DNA from: Maritimibacter sp.
Lineage (GTDB): Bacteria > Pseudomonadota > Alphaproteobacteria > Rhodobacterales > Rhodobacteraceae
Direction of reading: 5' to 3'
DNA length: 64,000 nucleotides
Assembly (NCBI GenBank): GCA_002701395.1
Contig: NZVC01000028.1
Coordinates: forward strand, 97,140 to 161,139
The translations under genes were made by a program, and so were the position numbers. Of the stretch, positions 8,785 through 18,330 are shown in pieces. The notes under the pieces were generated by a model. The model saw only the letters and a program-made list of their open reading frames with translations, searched no databases and was not told the DNA's origin. Every line of letters begins with the position of its first letter. Position 1 is the stretch's first letter.

Positions 8785-9389
8785 TCCGGCTGGACCGGGA
8801 CGGCGCGCTGTGGACGGTCACGTTGGACCGGCCCGACAAGGCCAACGCGCTGACCAAGCCGATGCTGGCAGAGCTTGCCGGCATCGCGGCAGACGCCGCC
8901 GGTCAGGCGCAGGCGCTGATCCTCACCGGCACGGGCAGCGTGTTCTCGGCCGGCGCCGATCTGGAAGAAGCCCGCGCGGGGCTGGCCACGGACCCGGTGT
9001 GGGAACAGCTGTCCGGCGCCATCGCCGCGCTGCCCTGCCTGACCGTCGCCGCGCTGAACGGCACGCTGGCGGGTGGCGCCTTCGGCATGGCGCTGGCCTG
9101 TGACCTGCGCCTTTCGGTGCCCAGTGCCCGGTTCTTCTATCCGGTGATGAAACTCGGATTCCTGCCACAACCGTCGGACCCGGTGCGGCTGCGCGCCCTT
9201 GTCGGTCCGGCCCGCGCGCGGATGATCCTGATGGCGGGCCAGAAGATCCCCGCCGACACGGCGCTGAGCTACGGCCTAGTCGACGAACTCGTCGAGCCCG
9301 ATGCGCTTCTGCCACGCGCCCATGCGCTTGCAGCCGACGCGCTGGCCGCGTCACCCGAACATGTCGCCGCGATCAAGGCGATGATCTGA
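8781..9389 (+). CDS. Short enoyl-CoA hydratase/isomerase-family protein
   Basis: 202 residues with a GTG start overlapping the SDR stop. The crotonase fold is clear: LDRPDKANALT near residue 12, the oxyanion-hole segment SAGADLEEA near 53, and the second oxyanion segment NGTLAGGAFGMALACDLRLS near 93. The family is usually about 255-260 residues. This protein ends just after the ALSYGLVDELV segment, so the C-terminal helical part that helps trimerise and cover the active site is mostly missing. The stop at 9389 is followed within eight bases by the convergent next gene, so there is no hidden remainder. It may be an acyl-CoA hydratase or isomerase of unknown substrate. Confidence 0.85.
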   Translation: MIRLDRDGALWTVTLDRPDKANALTKPMLAELAGIAADAAGQAQALILTGTGSVFSAGADLEEARAGLATDPVWEQLSGAIAALPCLTVAALNGTLAGGAFGMALACDLRLSVPSARFFYPVMKLGFLPQPSDPVRLRALVGPARARMILMAGQKIPADTALSYGLVDELVEPDALLPRAHALAADALAASPEHVAAIKAMI

Positions 9390-9396
9390 ACAAGGG

Positions 9397-9783
9397 TCAG
9401 GCGCTTTGCGGTCCCGCAGGCGTCTTCTCCGACACCCACGCCCGCGCCTCTTCCAACTCGGCCAGCCCGAACACCCGCGTCTCTACCGGCGACAGCATCG
9501 CCGCCGCACCGGCGAACGGCGCCAGCCACGGCAGGTCTGTCACCAGCGCAGCGCGCCGCAGCCTGCTCATGGTCTGAAGCCCCGACCACGCGTTGCCCAG
9601 CGCGGCCGGCAGGTTCACGAAGCCGATCCCCCGCACCACCTTCAGCACGGAAATCTCGCCCTGCGCGGCGATGAAGGCCTCTAGCCGCGGCATGATCGCG
9701 TCGAAATCCGCCTTGCCGACGGTGCCGTCGACGACGATCTCGACATACCCTGTCTCGGGGTGTTCTGTGAAACCGACGCTCAT
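9397..9783 (-). CDS. SpoIIAA/STAS-like protein
   Basis: 128 residues, cytosolic. The pattern YVEIVVDGTVGKADFDAIMPRLEAFI followed by alternating strands and helices fits the SpoIIAA-like (STAS/SEC14-type) fold that binds small lipophilic ligands, judged from general resemblance. The start at 9783 overlaps the stop of the MOSC gene (ATGA), so the two are coupled. A ribosome site AAAGGTCGG lies in the MOSC gene's end. Function unknown. Confidence 0.75.
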   Translation of the reverse strand: MSVGFTEHPETGYVEIVVDGTVGKADFDAIMPRLEAFIAAQGEISVLKVVRGIGFVNLPAALGNAWSGLQTMSRLRRAALVTDLPWLAPFAGAAAMLSPVETRVFGLAELEEARAWVSEKTPAGPQSA

Positions 9784-10334
9784 GATCCGACCTTTCTGAC
9801 CCCGTCGCCCACGGACACGACGCCATCCACGACGACCCGACCGTAAATTCCCCGCAGCCGCAGATCGCGGCCGCGTCCCGTGTTGACGAAAACGCAGGCG
9901 TCCCGGCCATAGCGGTCGATGAAGTTCTGACAGCCGTTGTGCGGTTCTGTGGTGATCACGATCTCGGCCGTTCCCATCGCCAGCCGTGTGCCCGGAGGGC
10001 AATTGCCCGGCGACAGGTCCATCTCAATGAACAGGTTGTCGCCCGCAGGCGCCCAGTCCGCGGGGTCGGGCCCGGCGATGGCCTCGATCACCCGGGCGGG
10101 CATCAGGCAGATCTGCACGTCGGGATGCGGCGCCCCGTCGTCGGTCTCGCGCCAACAGCCCTGTGCCCAGTGGTCGCCGTGCATCCCGCCCGCAAGGCTT
10201 ATCTCGCCCGAGCCGGGCATCTCGCGCGCGCCGGGGGCGGGCCGGACGACGATCGCCCGCACCGTGCCCTCGGCGGGGGCGGCCTCGATCCGCGGCAGCG
10301 CCGCCTGCAACTGTTCCATCGTCGCGTGAGCCAT
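9780..10334 (-). CDS. MOSC-domain protein
   Basis: 184 residues. MOSC domains handle sulfur on molybdenum cofactor or related substrates through a conserved cysteine. Here EPHNGCQNF near residue 135 carries a suitable Cys. The segment GEISLAGGMHGDHWAQG and the C-terminal RGIYGRVVVDGVVSVGD follow the beta-barrel pattern of stand-alone MOSC proteins. It is the first gene of a two-gene unit with the SpoIIAA-like gene. The start is the ATG at 10334. The open frame upstream is rejected because it lacks a ribosome site. Confidence 0.85.
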   Translation of the reverse strand: MAHATMEQLQAALPRIEAAPAEGTVRAIVVRPAPGAREMPGSGEISLAGGMHGDHWAQGCWRETDDGAPHPDVQICLMPARVIEAIAGPDPADWAPAGDNLFIEMDLSPGNCPPGTRLAMGTAEIVITTEPHNGCQNFIDRYGRDACVFVNTGRGRDLRLRGIYGRVVVDGVVSVGDGVRKVGS

Positions 10335-10387
10335 CCGAACCTCCAGTCCCCTGTCACCATGCAGCCCGGGCCCGCATCCGCAAGCCC

Positions 10388-10702
10388 TCAGCGCCGGGCC
10401 CGGCGTTTTCCCGGCGTTTTTGAATGGAAGTCCGGCGGCCGCTTGCCGACCCACGCGATGAATTTCGCCAGCCGTGGATGCGCCCGCAGCGCCTCTGGCG
10501 TGGCATAACTGCGCGCCAGCTCGGCCTCGGTCAGCGTCGCGTGGATCTCGTTGTGGCAGATCTGGTGCAAACGAACGGTCTCACCCCCCTTGCCGCCCCG
10601 CAGCTTGGGCACAAGGTGGTGCAGGCTTTGCTTCGCCCAAGGCGGAATCACGCGCCCGCACAGGGCGCAGACCGGCCAGTCGTCTTGTCCTTCGTCGCTC
10701 AC
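10388..10702 (-). CDS. Small HNH-type endonuclease domain protein
   Basis: About 104 residues. A zinc-ribbon pair CALCG (residues 12-16), then SLHHLVPKLRGG (His28-His29) and CHNEIH (49-54) spell the HNH/ββα-Me nuclease motif with its structural cysteines. I placed the start at a GTG (10702) because the homologous part begins there. No strong Shine-Dalgarno is visible, and the longer frame runs antisense into the flavoprotein gene. Stand-alone HNH proteins of this size are common in this family and their role is not known to me. Divergent from the flavoprotein gene. Confidence 0.8.
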   Translation of the reverse strand: MSDEGQDDWPVCALCGRVIPPWAKQSLHHLVPKLRGGKGGETVRLHQICHNEIHATLTEAELARSYATPEALRAHPRLAKFIAWVGKRPPDFHSKTPGKRRARR

Positions 10703-10743
10703 GATGCCACAGGATGGCGCGAAACCAGCGACAGGCAAGCCCG

Positions 10744-11928
10744 ATGACCCACCCCACCGCCTTCGTGATCGGCGCCGGCCCCGCGGGGCTGATGGCGGCT
10801 GGCGAACTCGCGGCATCCGGGGTCGCGGTGACGGTGGCCGAGGCGAAGCCCTCTGTCGCCCGCAAGCTGCTGATGGCGGGCAAGTCCGGGCTGAACCTGA
10901 CCAAGGCCGAAAACCCCGCCCGCTTCCGCGCCGCCTATGCCGACGCCGCAACCTGGCTGGCCCCCATGCTGGACGCGTTCGGACCGGATGCCGTGCAGGA
11001 CTGGGCACGCGGGCTGGGGCAAGAGATATTCACTGGCTCCACCGGGCGCGTGTTCCCCAAGGCGATGAAGGCCTCGCCGCTGCTGCGCGCCTGGCTGGCG
11101 GACCTGGTGGCGCAAGGTGTGACCATCCGCACCCGCTGGCGCTGGACCGGCTGGGACGGCGACGCGCTGACCTTCGACACGCCGGACGGCGAAAGACGGG
11201 AGACACCGGCGGCAACCATCCTCGCGCTTGGCGGCGCAAGCTGGGCGCGGCTGGGCTCTGACGGGGCCTGGGCTCCGTGGCTTGCCGCGGCGGGTGTCGA
11301 ACTTGCCCCCTTCGCCCCGGCGAACGCCGGCCTGCGGATGGACTGGTCGGCGCACATGGCGCGCCACTTCGGCACCCCGGTCAAAGGCGTGCGCCTCACC
11401 GCCGGCACGCAGGACACCCGGGGCGAGTTCGTGGTCTCGGCCCGCGGACTGGAAGGCGGCGCGATCTATGCGCTGACCCGCCCGCTGCGGGACGGCGCAC
11501 CGCTGATCGCGGATCTGAAGCCAGACGTCGACGTCAGCCGGTTGGCCGACCGCCTGTCGCGCCCGTCCAAGACATCGGTGTCGAACCGGCTGCGCAAGGA
11601 CGCGGGGCTGTCGCCGGTGCAGATCGCCCTGATGCGGGAAGCCCTGCCGACCCTTCCCGCCGGCGCCGACCTTGCCAAAGCGATCAAGGCGTTGCCGATC
11701 CCGCACGCCGGCCTGCGCCCGATGGACGAGGCGATCTCGACCGCCGGGGGAATCGCCCGCGCGGCGCTCGACGACGGCCTGATGCTGCGCGCGCGGCCCG
11801 GCACCTTCGCCGCCGGAGAAATGCTCGACTGGGAAGCCCCGACCGGCGGCTACCTTCTGACCGCCTGCCTTGCCACCGGCCGCCACGCCGGGCGCGCGGC
11901 CGCCGCGTGGCTGGCGCGTCAGGCCTGA
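10744..11928 (+). CDS. TIGR03862-type flavoprotein (NAD(P)/FAD-dependent oxidoreductase)
   Basis: 394 residues. The N-terminal dinucleotide-binding motif is AFVIGAGPAGLMAAGELA (residues 5-22). The family segments KLLMAGKSGLNLT and GQEIFTGSTGRVFPKAMKA follow, and the C-terminal FAD-closing motif is FAAGEMLDWEAPTGGYLLTACLATG. This places it in the BaiN/HI0933-like flavoprotein group, the PP_4765-type branch. The substrate is unknown. The reading frame is open far upstream, but the family N-terminus begins at the ATG at 10744. It is convergent with holA. One copy of the family repeat lies between. Confidence 0.92.
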   Translation: MTHPTAFVIGAGPAGLMAAGELAASGVAVTVAEAKPSVARKLLMAGKSGLNLTKAENPARFRAAYADAATWLAPMLDAFGPDAVQDWARGLGQEIFTGSTGRVFPKAMKASPLLRAWLADLVAQGVTIRTRWRWTGWDGDALTFDTPDGERRETPAATILALGGASWARLGSDGAWAPWLAAAGVELAPFAPANAGLRMDWSAHMARHFGTPVKGVRLTAGTQDTRGEFVVSARGLEGGAIYALTRPLRDGAPLIADLKPDVDVSRLADRLSRPSKTSVSNRLRKDAGLSPVQIALMREALPTLPAGADLAKAIKALPIPHAGLRPMDEAISTAGGIARAALDDGLMLRARPGTFAAGEMLDWEAPTGGYLLTACLATGRHAGRAAAAWLARQA

Positions 11929-11935
11929 TCCCGCC

Positions 11936-11995
11936 TGCTTCTTCTCTTGGAAAATACCTCGGGGGAGTCGCGCAGCGACGGGGGCAGAGCCCCCT
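11936..11995. repeat. Dispersed gene-end repeat, copy 1
   Basis: Begins CTGCTTCTTCTCTTGG, then AAAATACCTCGGGGGAG, then two small hairpins (GTCGC-GCA-GCGAC and GGGGC-AGA-GCCCC). It lies directly after the flavoprotein stop and reaches the holA stop. Copy 2 at 13682-13744 is almost the same sequence in reverse orientation. Confidence 0.8.
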
Positions 11996-13025
11996 ACCTG
12001 CGGGCCGAGGCCAGCATCGAAAGCCGGATCAGCGTGCGTTCGACCAGCGCCATCGCCGGTGCGCGCTGCTGGGCCGACCGCAGCTGAAGGTCGGTATCGG
12101 TCAGCATTTCAAGCGCCTGCGCCAGACGCGCAGCGCCCCAGCCCTGCGCCTGCCGCTGCATCCTGTCCCGTCGCGGGCCGAACACCGGCGGGCGCGCGCG
12201 GGCCAGGCCGGCACCGGGCCCGCCGGGATCGGATGCGGCGGCGTACAGCGTGCGGAAGTGCCGGGTCGCCCCGATCACAAGCCCCACCGGTTGCACGCCC
12301 TGCCCCTCGAGCTTCAGCATCAGCGGTCCGATCTCGCGCGTGCGGGCCTCGGCGACCACGTTCAGAACATCGTCCATCGCGGCCTCGGTGGTCGCGGGGG
12401 CGCAGGCGGCAACGTCGTCCGGCGACAGCGGCGCGGGGTCGTCCAGCTTGAACAGGGCCAGCTTCTCGATCGTCTGGCGCAGGTCGCCGGGGTCCAGCAT
12501 CCGCGACAGGGCGACAAGTTCCGACATCCCGTCGCCGCCGACGTTCTTCAGGCCCACCTTCGCCAGTTCGGCCTCCAGCTCCTCGCGGCTGGGCGGATCG
12601 TTGTAAATCCCGACCGCAAAGCCTTTTTTAAGGCCTTCGAACAGCTTGCGCAGCGCGGATTTGGCGGTCAGCGAGCCTGCCGTCACAACGACATGGGCGT
12701 CGCCCGGCCGCCAGTCGTCGAACGCGGCGGCGATGGTCTTGGCCAGCCCGTCGCCCGCGTCCTCGACAAAAACCGCGCGCGGCCCGGGAAAGAAGCCGGT
12801 TTCGCGCACCGCGTCCGTCACCAGTGCCGCGTCCTTGCGCAACTCGGACGCCGGAATCCGGGTCAGGCGCATCTCTTCCTCGCCCTGCGGGCCGACGATG
12901 GCGGCCACCAGTTCCTGCCGCTTCAGCGCGACGCGCATCGCGTCCTGCCCATAGATCAGGGTCCCGCAGCAGCCGGGGTCGGGTTTCGAGAAATGGCTGG
13001 CGGAATCCCGGGCCGAAAGCTTCAT
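11994..13025 (-). CDS. holA: DNA polymerase III delta subunit
   Basis: 343 residues, the clamp-loader subunit that opens the beta clamp. The N-terminus LIYGQDAMRVALKRQELV and the following KSALRKLFEGLKKG, LDPGDLRQTIEKLALF and C-terminal helices match HolA architecture at normal length. Its ATG overlaps the stop of lptE by four bases (ATGA), so lptE-holA is a translationally coupled operon, as in other alphaproteobacteria, where it typically follows leuS. Its stop lies in the edge of the dispersed repeat. Confidence 0.93.
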   Translation of the reverse strand: MKLSARDSASHFSKPDPGCCGTLIYGQDAMRVALKRQELVAAIVGPQGEEEMRLTRIPASELRKDAALVTDAVRETGFFPGPRAVFVEDAGDGLAKTIAAAFDDWRPGDAHVVVTAGSLTAKSALRKLFEGLKKGFAVGIYNDPPSREELEAELAKVGLKNVGGDGMSELVALSRMLDPGDLRQTIEKLALFKLDDPAPLSPDDVAACAPATTEAAMDDVLNVVAEARTREIGPLMLKLEGQGVQPVGLVIGATRHFRTLYAAASDPGGPGAGLARARPPVFGPRRDRMQRQAQGWGAARLAQALEMLTDTDLQLRSAQQRAPAMALVERTLIRLSMLASARR

Positions 13026-13531
13026 CGCCGCCAGTCCGGCGCGGTCGCGATCAGTTCGGTCACCAGCTGGTCGGCCAGAATCACCATCAGCCGTTCATAG
13101 GCGTCCTCGGTCGCCGAGATCTCGCCGATGATCGACCCGGTGGCGGAATAGCCGGTGAAGTTCTCGACCTTGCCGGTCGCCAGCTTCGTGCCGGTGGCGC
13201 GCTCGGTCAGGGTGTAGTCGATGCGCCCAAGTACGTTGTACCGCGTGGTCGAGCGTTCGGGCGTGATGCCGACGCCGTCTTCGCGCACCGAAATGGTGTA
13301 GTCCAGCAGGTAGGGTGCGGCCTCGGGCAGGCCCAGCCGGTCTTCCATCCGCGACACGAAGACAAAGCCTTTGCGGTCTTCGGGGTCGGCGACGAAGATC
13401 TGTCCGCGCAGCCCCTCGGCCTGTCCACCCGGCCCGAAGACCGGGGTGAAACCGCAGGCGGACAGGGCCAGCGCCCCCATCAGGGCCAGCATGCCGCGGC
13501 GAGAGGCGGTCGGGGCGGGGGAAGTCGTCAT
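13022..13531 (-). CDS. lptE: LPS-assembly lipoprotein LptE
   Basis: 169 residues. LptE plugs the LptD outer-membrane channel that delivers lipopolysaccharide to the surface. The signal peptide ends in a lipobox (LSAC, with Cys about residue 26) and the mature part begins GFTPVFGPGG, the typical opening. The segments DYTISVREDGVGI and RYNVLGRIDYTL fit the family. Alphaproteobacterial LptE is poorly conserved, so position between leuS and holA supports the call. The start at 13531 is chosen so that the signal peptide is complete. Confidence 0.9.
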   Translation of the reverse strand: MTTSPAPTASRRGMLALMGALALSACGFTPVFGPGGQAEGLRGQIFVADPEDRKGFVFVSRMEDRLGLPEAAPYLLDYTISVREDGVGITPERSTTRYNVLGRIDYTLTERATGTKLATGKVENFTGYSATGSIIGEISATEDAYERLMVILADQLVTELIATAPDWRR

Positions 13532-13681
13532 CGGAAATCCGGTCTGTCGAGTCTGGTTGGCGTCGGTCTGGCCCGGCCCGGTCGGCAGGGCCGGTGTCCG
13601 CCACAATCGCCCTGCGGCGGGGGAATGACAAGCGGTTGCTCGGCCCCTTGCGACCGTGGCGCGTTGTGCGGGCGCGGGCGG

Positions 13682-13744
13682 CGGGGGCTCTGCCCCCGTC
13701 GCGCTTTGCGCGACTCCCCCGAGGTATTTCGGAAGAGAAGAAGG
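13682..13744. repeat. Dispersed gene-end repeat, copy 2
   Basis: Reverse-complement relative of copy 1. On the minus strand, after leuS, it reads CTTCTTCTCTTCC, GAAATACCTCGGGGGAG, then GTCGCGC/GCGCGAC and GGGGGC/GCCCCC hairpins. It sits 7 bases after the leuS stop and about 150 bases before the lptE start. Confidence 0.8.
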
Positions 13745-13750
13745 CGCCGG

Positions 13751-16324
13751 TCAGACCACCACGTTGACGATGCGGCCCGGCACGACGATCAGCTTTTTCG
13801 GCGCGCCGCCGTCCAGTGCCTTCTGCACCGCCGGTTCTTCCAGCACGAGGGCCTCGATCGCGTCCTTGGCCATGTCCTTGGGCACCGTGATCTCGGATTT
13901 GCGCTTGCCGTTGATCTGGATCGGCAGGGTCACGGTGTCCTCGACCAGCATCGATTCGTCCGATTTAGGCCACGCGTGGCCGGTGACCAGCCCCTCGCCG
14001 CCCAGCATCTGCCAGCATTCCTCGGCCAAGTGCGGGGTCATCGGCGACATCAGCTGCGCCAGCACCTTCGCGGCCTCGCGCTTGGCGGTGCCGCCCGCCT
14101 TGGATTTCGCCAGCGTGTTGGTGAAGGCGTAGAGCTTGGCGATCGCCGCGTTGAAGCCGAACGACTCGACCCCCATCGTGACGTCGTGAATCGCCCGGTG
14201 CATCGCCCGTTGCAGGTCCTTGTCCCCGTCGCCCGCGCCGTCGTCCATTGCCGCGATCTCGGACGCAAGGCGCCAGACCCGGCCGAGGTGCTTGTAAGCG
14301 GCATCGGCGCCCGAGGCCGTCCATTCCACGTCGCGTTCCGGCGGGCTGTCGGACAGCACGAACCAGCGGGCGGTGTCGGCGCCGTAGCTTTCGATGATCG
14401 CCAGCGGGTCGACCACGTTGTTCTTCGACTTCGACATCTTGGCCGAGGGCACGATCTGGACCTCGCGCCCGTCGGTCTTGAGGAAGGCCTTGCCGTCCGA
14501 CAGCTCGACCTCTTCGGGATAGTGATAGACCGGGCGGCCATCCTGTTCGCGCGTGGTCTGATAGATCGCGTGGGTCACCATGCCTTGGGTGAACAGCGCG
14601 TCGAAGGGTTCGCGCGACTTGTCCGGCAGCATGCCGCATTCGTTCATCGCCCGCGCGAAAAAGCGCGAGTACAGCAGGTGAAGGATCGCGTGCTCGATGC
14701 CACCGATGTACTGGTCGACGTTCATCCAATAATCGGCCTCGGCCCGGTCGGTGGGCGTGGCGGCGCGCGGTGCGGTGAAACGGGCGAAGTACCACGACGA
14801 ATCGACGAAGGTGTCCATCGTGTCGGTTTCGCGCCGGGCGGGCTTGCCGCAGCGCGGGCAATCGGTGTCGCGCCACGTCGGGTGGCGGTCCAGCGGGTTG
14901 CCGGGCGTGTCGAAGGACACGTCGTCCGGCAGGCGGACCGGCAGGTTTTCCTTCTTCTCGGGCACCACGCCGCAATCTTCACAGTGGACCACGGGAATCG
15001 GGCAGCCCCAATAGCGTTGCCGGGACAGGCCCCAGTCGCGCAGGCGGTACTTGGTGATTCCCTGCCCCACGCCGTTGGATTCGCAGAATGCCACCGCCGT
15101 GGCGATGCCGTCCTCGCCGGTCTGCACCTCTTCGCCCGCGAAGCCGCGGATATAGCGCACCTGCTGCGGCTTCGGCGGGACGTAGGCCTCGCCGCCCTGC
15201 TCCGGCGCGACGTGGCCCTCGGCGTCGACGGGTTCGAAGGTGGACTGCACCGGCAGGTCGTACTTGCGCGCGAATTCAAGATCGCGGGCATCATGCGCGG
15301 GGCAGCCGAAGATCGCGCCGGTGCCGTAATCCATCAGGATGAAGTTCGCGATGTAGACGGGCAGTTCCCAAGCGGTATCAAAGGGATGGCGGACCGTCAG
15401 CCCGGTATCGAAGCCCAGCTTCTCGGCGGTTTCCAGTTCCTCTTCGGACGTGCCCATCTGGCGGCACTTGGCACAGAAGTCGGCGATCTCTTCGTTGTCG
15501 CGCTCCAGCTGCTTGGCCAGCGGATGGTCGGGAGAGATGCCGACGAAAGAGGCGCCCATCAGCGTGTCGGGGCGGGTTGTGTAGACCTCGACCCGATCGT
15601 GACCGTGCGGGCCGTCGACCATCGAGAAGGCGAACTGCAGCCCGGTGGACTTGCCGATCCAGTTGCGCTGCATCGACTTCACCTTGTCGGGCCAGTCGTC
15701 CAGCCCATCGAGCGCGCTCAGCAGGTCCTCGGAATAGTCGGAGATATTGAAGAACCATTGGGTCAGCTCGCGCCGTTCCACCGCCGCGCCGGACCGCCAG
15801 CCCTTGCCGTCGATCACCTGCTCGTTCGCCAGAACGGTCATGTCGACCGGATCCCAGTTCACCGTGGCGGCCTTGCGGTAGACCATGCCTTTTTCAAGGA
15901 AATCCAGGAACATGGCCTGTTGCTGGCCATAGTATTCCGGGTCGCAGGTCGCGAGTTCCCGGGTCCAGTCGATCGAGAAGCCCAGCGGCCGCAGCTGGTC
16001 CTTCATCGTTTCGATATTATTGTAGGTCCAGTCCTTCGGATGCCCGTTCGAGGCCATCGCCGCGTTTTCTGCCGGCATCCCGAAGGCGTCCCACCCCATC
16101 GGATGCAGCACCGAAAATCCGCAGCTGGATTTATAGCGCGCGATCACGTCGCCCAGCGAGTAGTTCCGGACATGGCCCATGTGGATGCGGCCCGACGGAT
16201 AGGGAAACATCTCGAGCACATAGTACTTGGGCTTCGACTCGTCGCGCTGCGCGGTGAAGCTGCCGGCCTCTTTCCAGGCGGCCTGCCATTTCGGTTCGAT
16301 TACGCTCGCGTCATAGCGGGACAT
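13751..16324 (-). CDS. leuS: Leucyl-tRNA synthetase
   Basis: 857 residues, the usual length for bacterial LeuRS. The HIGH-type motif HMGH is at residues 48-51 ([16 protein letters not shown]) and KMSKS at about 629-633. Between them lies the editing domain inserted in CP1 ([19 protein letters not shown]). A zinc-ribbon-like pair CEDCG...CPRCG is also seen. The tRNA-binding C-terminal domain ends [10 protein letters not shown]. The ATG at 16324 gives the conserved [14 protein letters not shown] start, eight residues in from the longest frame. It is followed by lptE-holA on the same strand, separated by the repeat. Confidence 0.97.
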   Translation of the reverse strand: MSRYDASVIEPKWQAAWKEAGSFTAQRDESKPKYYVLEMFPYPSGRIHMGHVRNYSLGDVIARYKSSCGFSVLHPMGWDAFGMPAENAAMASNGHPKDWTYNNIETMKDQLRPLGFSIDWTRELATCDPEYYGQQQAMFLDFLEKGMVYRKAATVNWDPVDMTVLANEQVIDGKGWRSGAAVERRELTQWFFNISDYSEDLLSALDGLDDWPDKVKSMQRNWIGKSTGLQFAFSMVDGPHGHDRVEVYTTRPDTLMGASFVGISPDHPLAKQLERDNEEIADFCAKCRQMGTSEEELETAEKLGFDTGLTVRHPFDTAWELPVYIANFILMDYGTGAIFGCPAHDARDLEFARKYDLPVQSTFEPVDAEGHVAPEQGGEAYVPPKPQQVRYIRGFAGEEVQTGEDGIATAVAFCESNGVGQGITKYRLRDWGLSRQRYWGCPIPVVHCEDCGVVPEKKENLPVRLPDDVSFDTPGNPLDRHPTWRDTDCPRCGKPARRETDTMDTFVDSSWYFARFTAPRAATPTDRAEADYWMNVDQYIGGIEHAILHLLYSRFFARAMNECGMLPDKSREPFDALFTQGMVTHAIYQTTREQDGRPVYHYPEEVELSDGKAFLKTDGREVQIVPSAKMSKSKNNVVDPLAIIESYGADTARWFVLSDSPPERDVEWTASGADAAYKHLGRVWRLASEIAAMDDGAGDGDKDLQRAMHRAIHDVTMGVESFGFNAAIAKLYAFTNTLAKSKAGGTAKREAAKVLAQLMSPMTPHLAEECWQMLGGEGLVTGHAWPKSDESMLVEDTVTLPIQINGKRKSEITVPKDMAKDAIEALVLEEPAVQKALDGGAPKKLIVVPGRIVNVVV

Positions 16325-16352
16325 TGCGCGGGACTTCCTGTTCACCAAAGAA

Positions 16353-16378
16353 AACGCCGGGCGAGCCGGCCCGGCGTT
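16353..16378 (-). terminator. Rho-independent terminator of the DUF3576 gene
   Basis: AACGCCGGG and CCCGGCGTT pair around an eight-base loop. On the minus strand the stem is followed by TTCTTT. It lies 35 bases after the DUF3576 stop and just before leuS. Confidence 0.75.
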
Positions 16379-16412
16379 GATACTTTGGTCAGACTCTGGG
16401 GTCTAGGGTGGA

Positions 16413-16949
16413 TCAGAGGTTGCTGTCGCGCACCCGAAGCTGCCGCGCGCGGGTCAGAATCGCATCCTCGATCGCGCGCACCGTCGCCGGATCGGCGGGG
16501 CCGGATTGCGTGTTCAGCGCCACCGTCAGCGACCGGGCATCCAGCGCCGGGTCCTGTACATAGACAGTCGCGCGATACGCGCGCCCGCCGCCGGGCGGAC
16601 GGCCGAAGCCGGTGACGATCACGCCCGAGAACGGGTCGGCACCTTCGATCGGCAGGAAGGACAGCACGTCCAGCGCCGCGTTCCAGATGTACTTGTTGAC
16701 CTCGACGGTGACGTTCGGGTCGTCCTGGTTGGCACCGAACAGATCCCAGATCGTACCGCGCTCGGCACGGCGGCGATTCTCGACCTCGATCGGGGAATTC
16801 TGACGCTGCTCTATAACTGCGTCGCTGACCGGGCCGTCCGCACCGCGCCCGAACACGCCGTCGCCGACGCCCATCGACCCGCCGCACGCGACCAAAAGCG
16901 GCGCCGCGCCCAGAATGGCGAGAGCTTTCAACGGTTTGAAATAGGTCAT
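16413..16949 (-). CDS. DUF3576 lipoprotein
   Basis: 178 residues. The signal peptide ends in a lipobox LLVAC (Cys about residue 22), so the protein is probably anchored to a membrane facing the periplasm. The core motifs RRRAERGTIWDLFG, VEVNKYIWNAALDVLSFLP and DPFSGVIVTGFGRPPGG are typical of the DUF3576 family of alphaproteobacteria, which usually sits next to leuS as here. The molecular role is unknown, and its neighbourhood with lptE hints at envelope biogenesis. The start at 16949 gives a complete signal peptide. Confidence 0.9.
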   Translation of the reverse strand: MTYFKPLKALAILGAAPLLVACGGSMGVGDGVFGRGADGPVSDAVIEQRQNSPIEVENRRRAERGTIWDLFGANQDDPNVTVEVNKYIWNAALDVLSFLPIEGADPFSGVIVTGFGRPPGGGRAYRATVYVQDPALDARSLTVALNTQSGPADPATVRAIEDAILTRARQLRVRDSNL

Positions 16950-17195
16950 GCCAGAGTGCCCCGTGCCCTTTGTTCGTTGGGGTGTACCGGACGCACATGC
17001 GAGCGACAAGGCATTTTCATTTCAGTAGCTTCCGGGCGGCGAAAACTCACTGTGGCATACGTGCATCAATCCTTTCCGCTTTGGCTGAGCCGGTCCGGTC
17101 TTCGTTGCATTCGAAGGCAGTTGGAGCGACACACCCAACATACTCAATTCGAATACCGGGTTGAGGTGCACCTTTTAACGAATGAGGGAAAACCA

Positions 17196-18146
17196 ATGAA
17201 AAAGGTTCTCTTCGCGACCACCGCCCTCGTGGCCTCTGCCGGTATCGCGTCCGCTCAGGGCGTGTCGATCGGCGGCTGGGCTGAAATGGGTATTGTCGGC
17301 GGCGGCGTGTACGGCGACGAAGTCCAGTTCTGGACCGACATCGATGTTGAATTCCGCATGTCCGGCGAAACCGACAACGGCCTGACCTTCGGTGCCGGCG
17401 TCGACCTGGACGAAAACGGCGCCTTCGCTGGCACCACCCAAGGCGGCGAGTTCATCTTCATCTCGGGCGCGTTCGGCACCCTGACGATGGGCGACACCGA
17501 CGGCGCTCTGGACTGGGCTCTGTCCGACGTGGGCATGGGCGCTTCGATCGACGACGCGCACACCTCGCACGCCGGTTACAACGGCAACAACGTCATGGAC
17601 GGCTTTGACGGCAAAGACGGCCAGATCGCTCGTTACGACTACTCGTTCGGCGACTTCGCCTTCGCATTGTCGGCTGAGATCGACGACTCCGGCGTTGACG
17701 ATCCGACCTTTGGCGTTGGTGCCACCTACGCCACCTCGTTCGGCGGCGTCGACCTCGGCTTCGGCATCGGTTACCAAGCCGCTTCCGGCCCCGGCTTCGA
17801 CTCCTCGGCCGTTGGTGCCAGCGTCGACGTGATGTTCGCTGGTGGCTTCCACGCCATCCTGAACTACACCTCGTACGACGATGTCGTCCTGGGTTCGGGC
17901 CTGGCCGTCGACTCGCACTACGCGATCGGCCTCGGCTACACCACCGGCGCCATCTCGGTTTCGGGTAACTACGGCATGTTCGAAGGCACCGGCGACGACA
18001 GCCAGTCGGGCTTCGGTCTGCAAGCCGCTTACGACCTGGGCGGCGGCGCCGAGGTTCAGTTCGGCTACGGCTACTCGGAAATGGACATGGGCGGCGTCAC
18101 CACCGACACCGACCAGTTCTCGCTGGGTGTTGCGATGAGCTTCTGA
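17196..18146 (+). CDS. Major outer-membrane porin
   Basis: 316 residues. The signal peptide MKKVLFATTALVASAGIASA is followed by a beta-barrel of alternating short strands rich in Gly, Asp, Ser and aromatic residues. It ends in Phe (SLGVAMSF), the outer-membrane assembly signal. This is the Rhodobacter-type general porin. Codon use is strongly biased to a few codons, more than in its neighbours, which fits very high expression. A strong ribosome site (GAGGGA) and a strong terminator frame it. The 246-base region upstream probably holds the promoter and a 5' leader, but I see no named element in it. Confidence 0.93.
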   Translation: MKKVLFATTALVASAGIASAQGVSIGGWAEMGIVGGGVYGDEVQFWTDIDVEFRMSGETDNGLTFGAGVDLDENGAFAGTTQGGEFIFISGAFGTLTMGDTDGALDWALSDVGMGASIDDAHTSHAGYNGNNVMDGFDGKDGQIARYDYSFGDFAFALSAEIDDSGVDDPTFGVGATYATSFGGVDLGFGIGYQAASGPGFDSSAVGASVDVMFAGGFHAILNYTSYDDVVLGSGLAVDSHYAIGLGYTTGAISVSGNYGMFEGTGDDSQSGFGLQAAYDLGGGAEVQFGYGYSEMDMGGVTTDTDQFSLGVAMSF

Positions 18147-18169
18147 TCCATCAGGATCAACAGTTCCGG

Positions 18170-18198
18170 AAAGGACGGGTCAATCGACCCGTCCTTTT
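18170..18198 (+). terminator. Rho-independent terminator of the porin gene
   Basis: AAAGGACGGGTC and GACCCGTCCTTT pair around a four-base loop and are followed by TCTTTTT, 24 bases after the porin stop. Confidence 0.9.
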
Positions 18199-18330
18199 CT
18201 TTTTGGGGCACCGCCAGTCCCGGCGCGAGCCGCGTGGCCCGCATCATTCGACACGCCCCGGCGCGCGTGCTAGCTGATCCACGAACGGGCCCCGGGCCCG
18301 ATGTGCCGGTTCACACAGCGATACGCCCCC

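Noticed and set aside
12824-16615. A 1263-codon open frame on the plus strand
   Set aside because: It runs antisense to leuS and holA/lptE, which are certain, and its translation is Arg/Ala/Gly-rich shadow of high-GC coding DNA.
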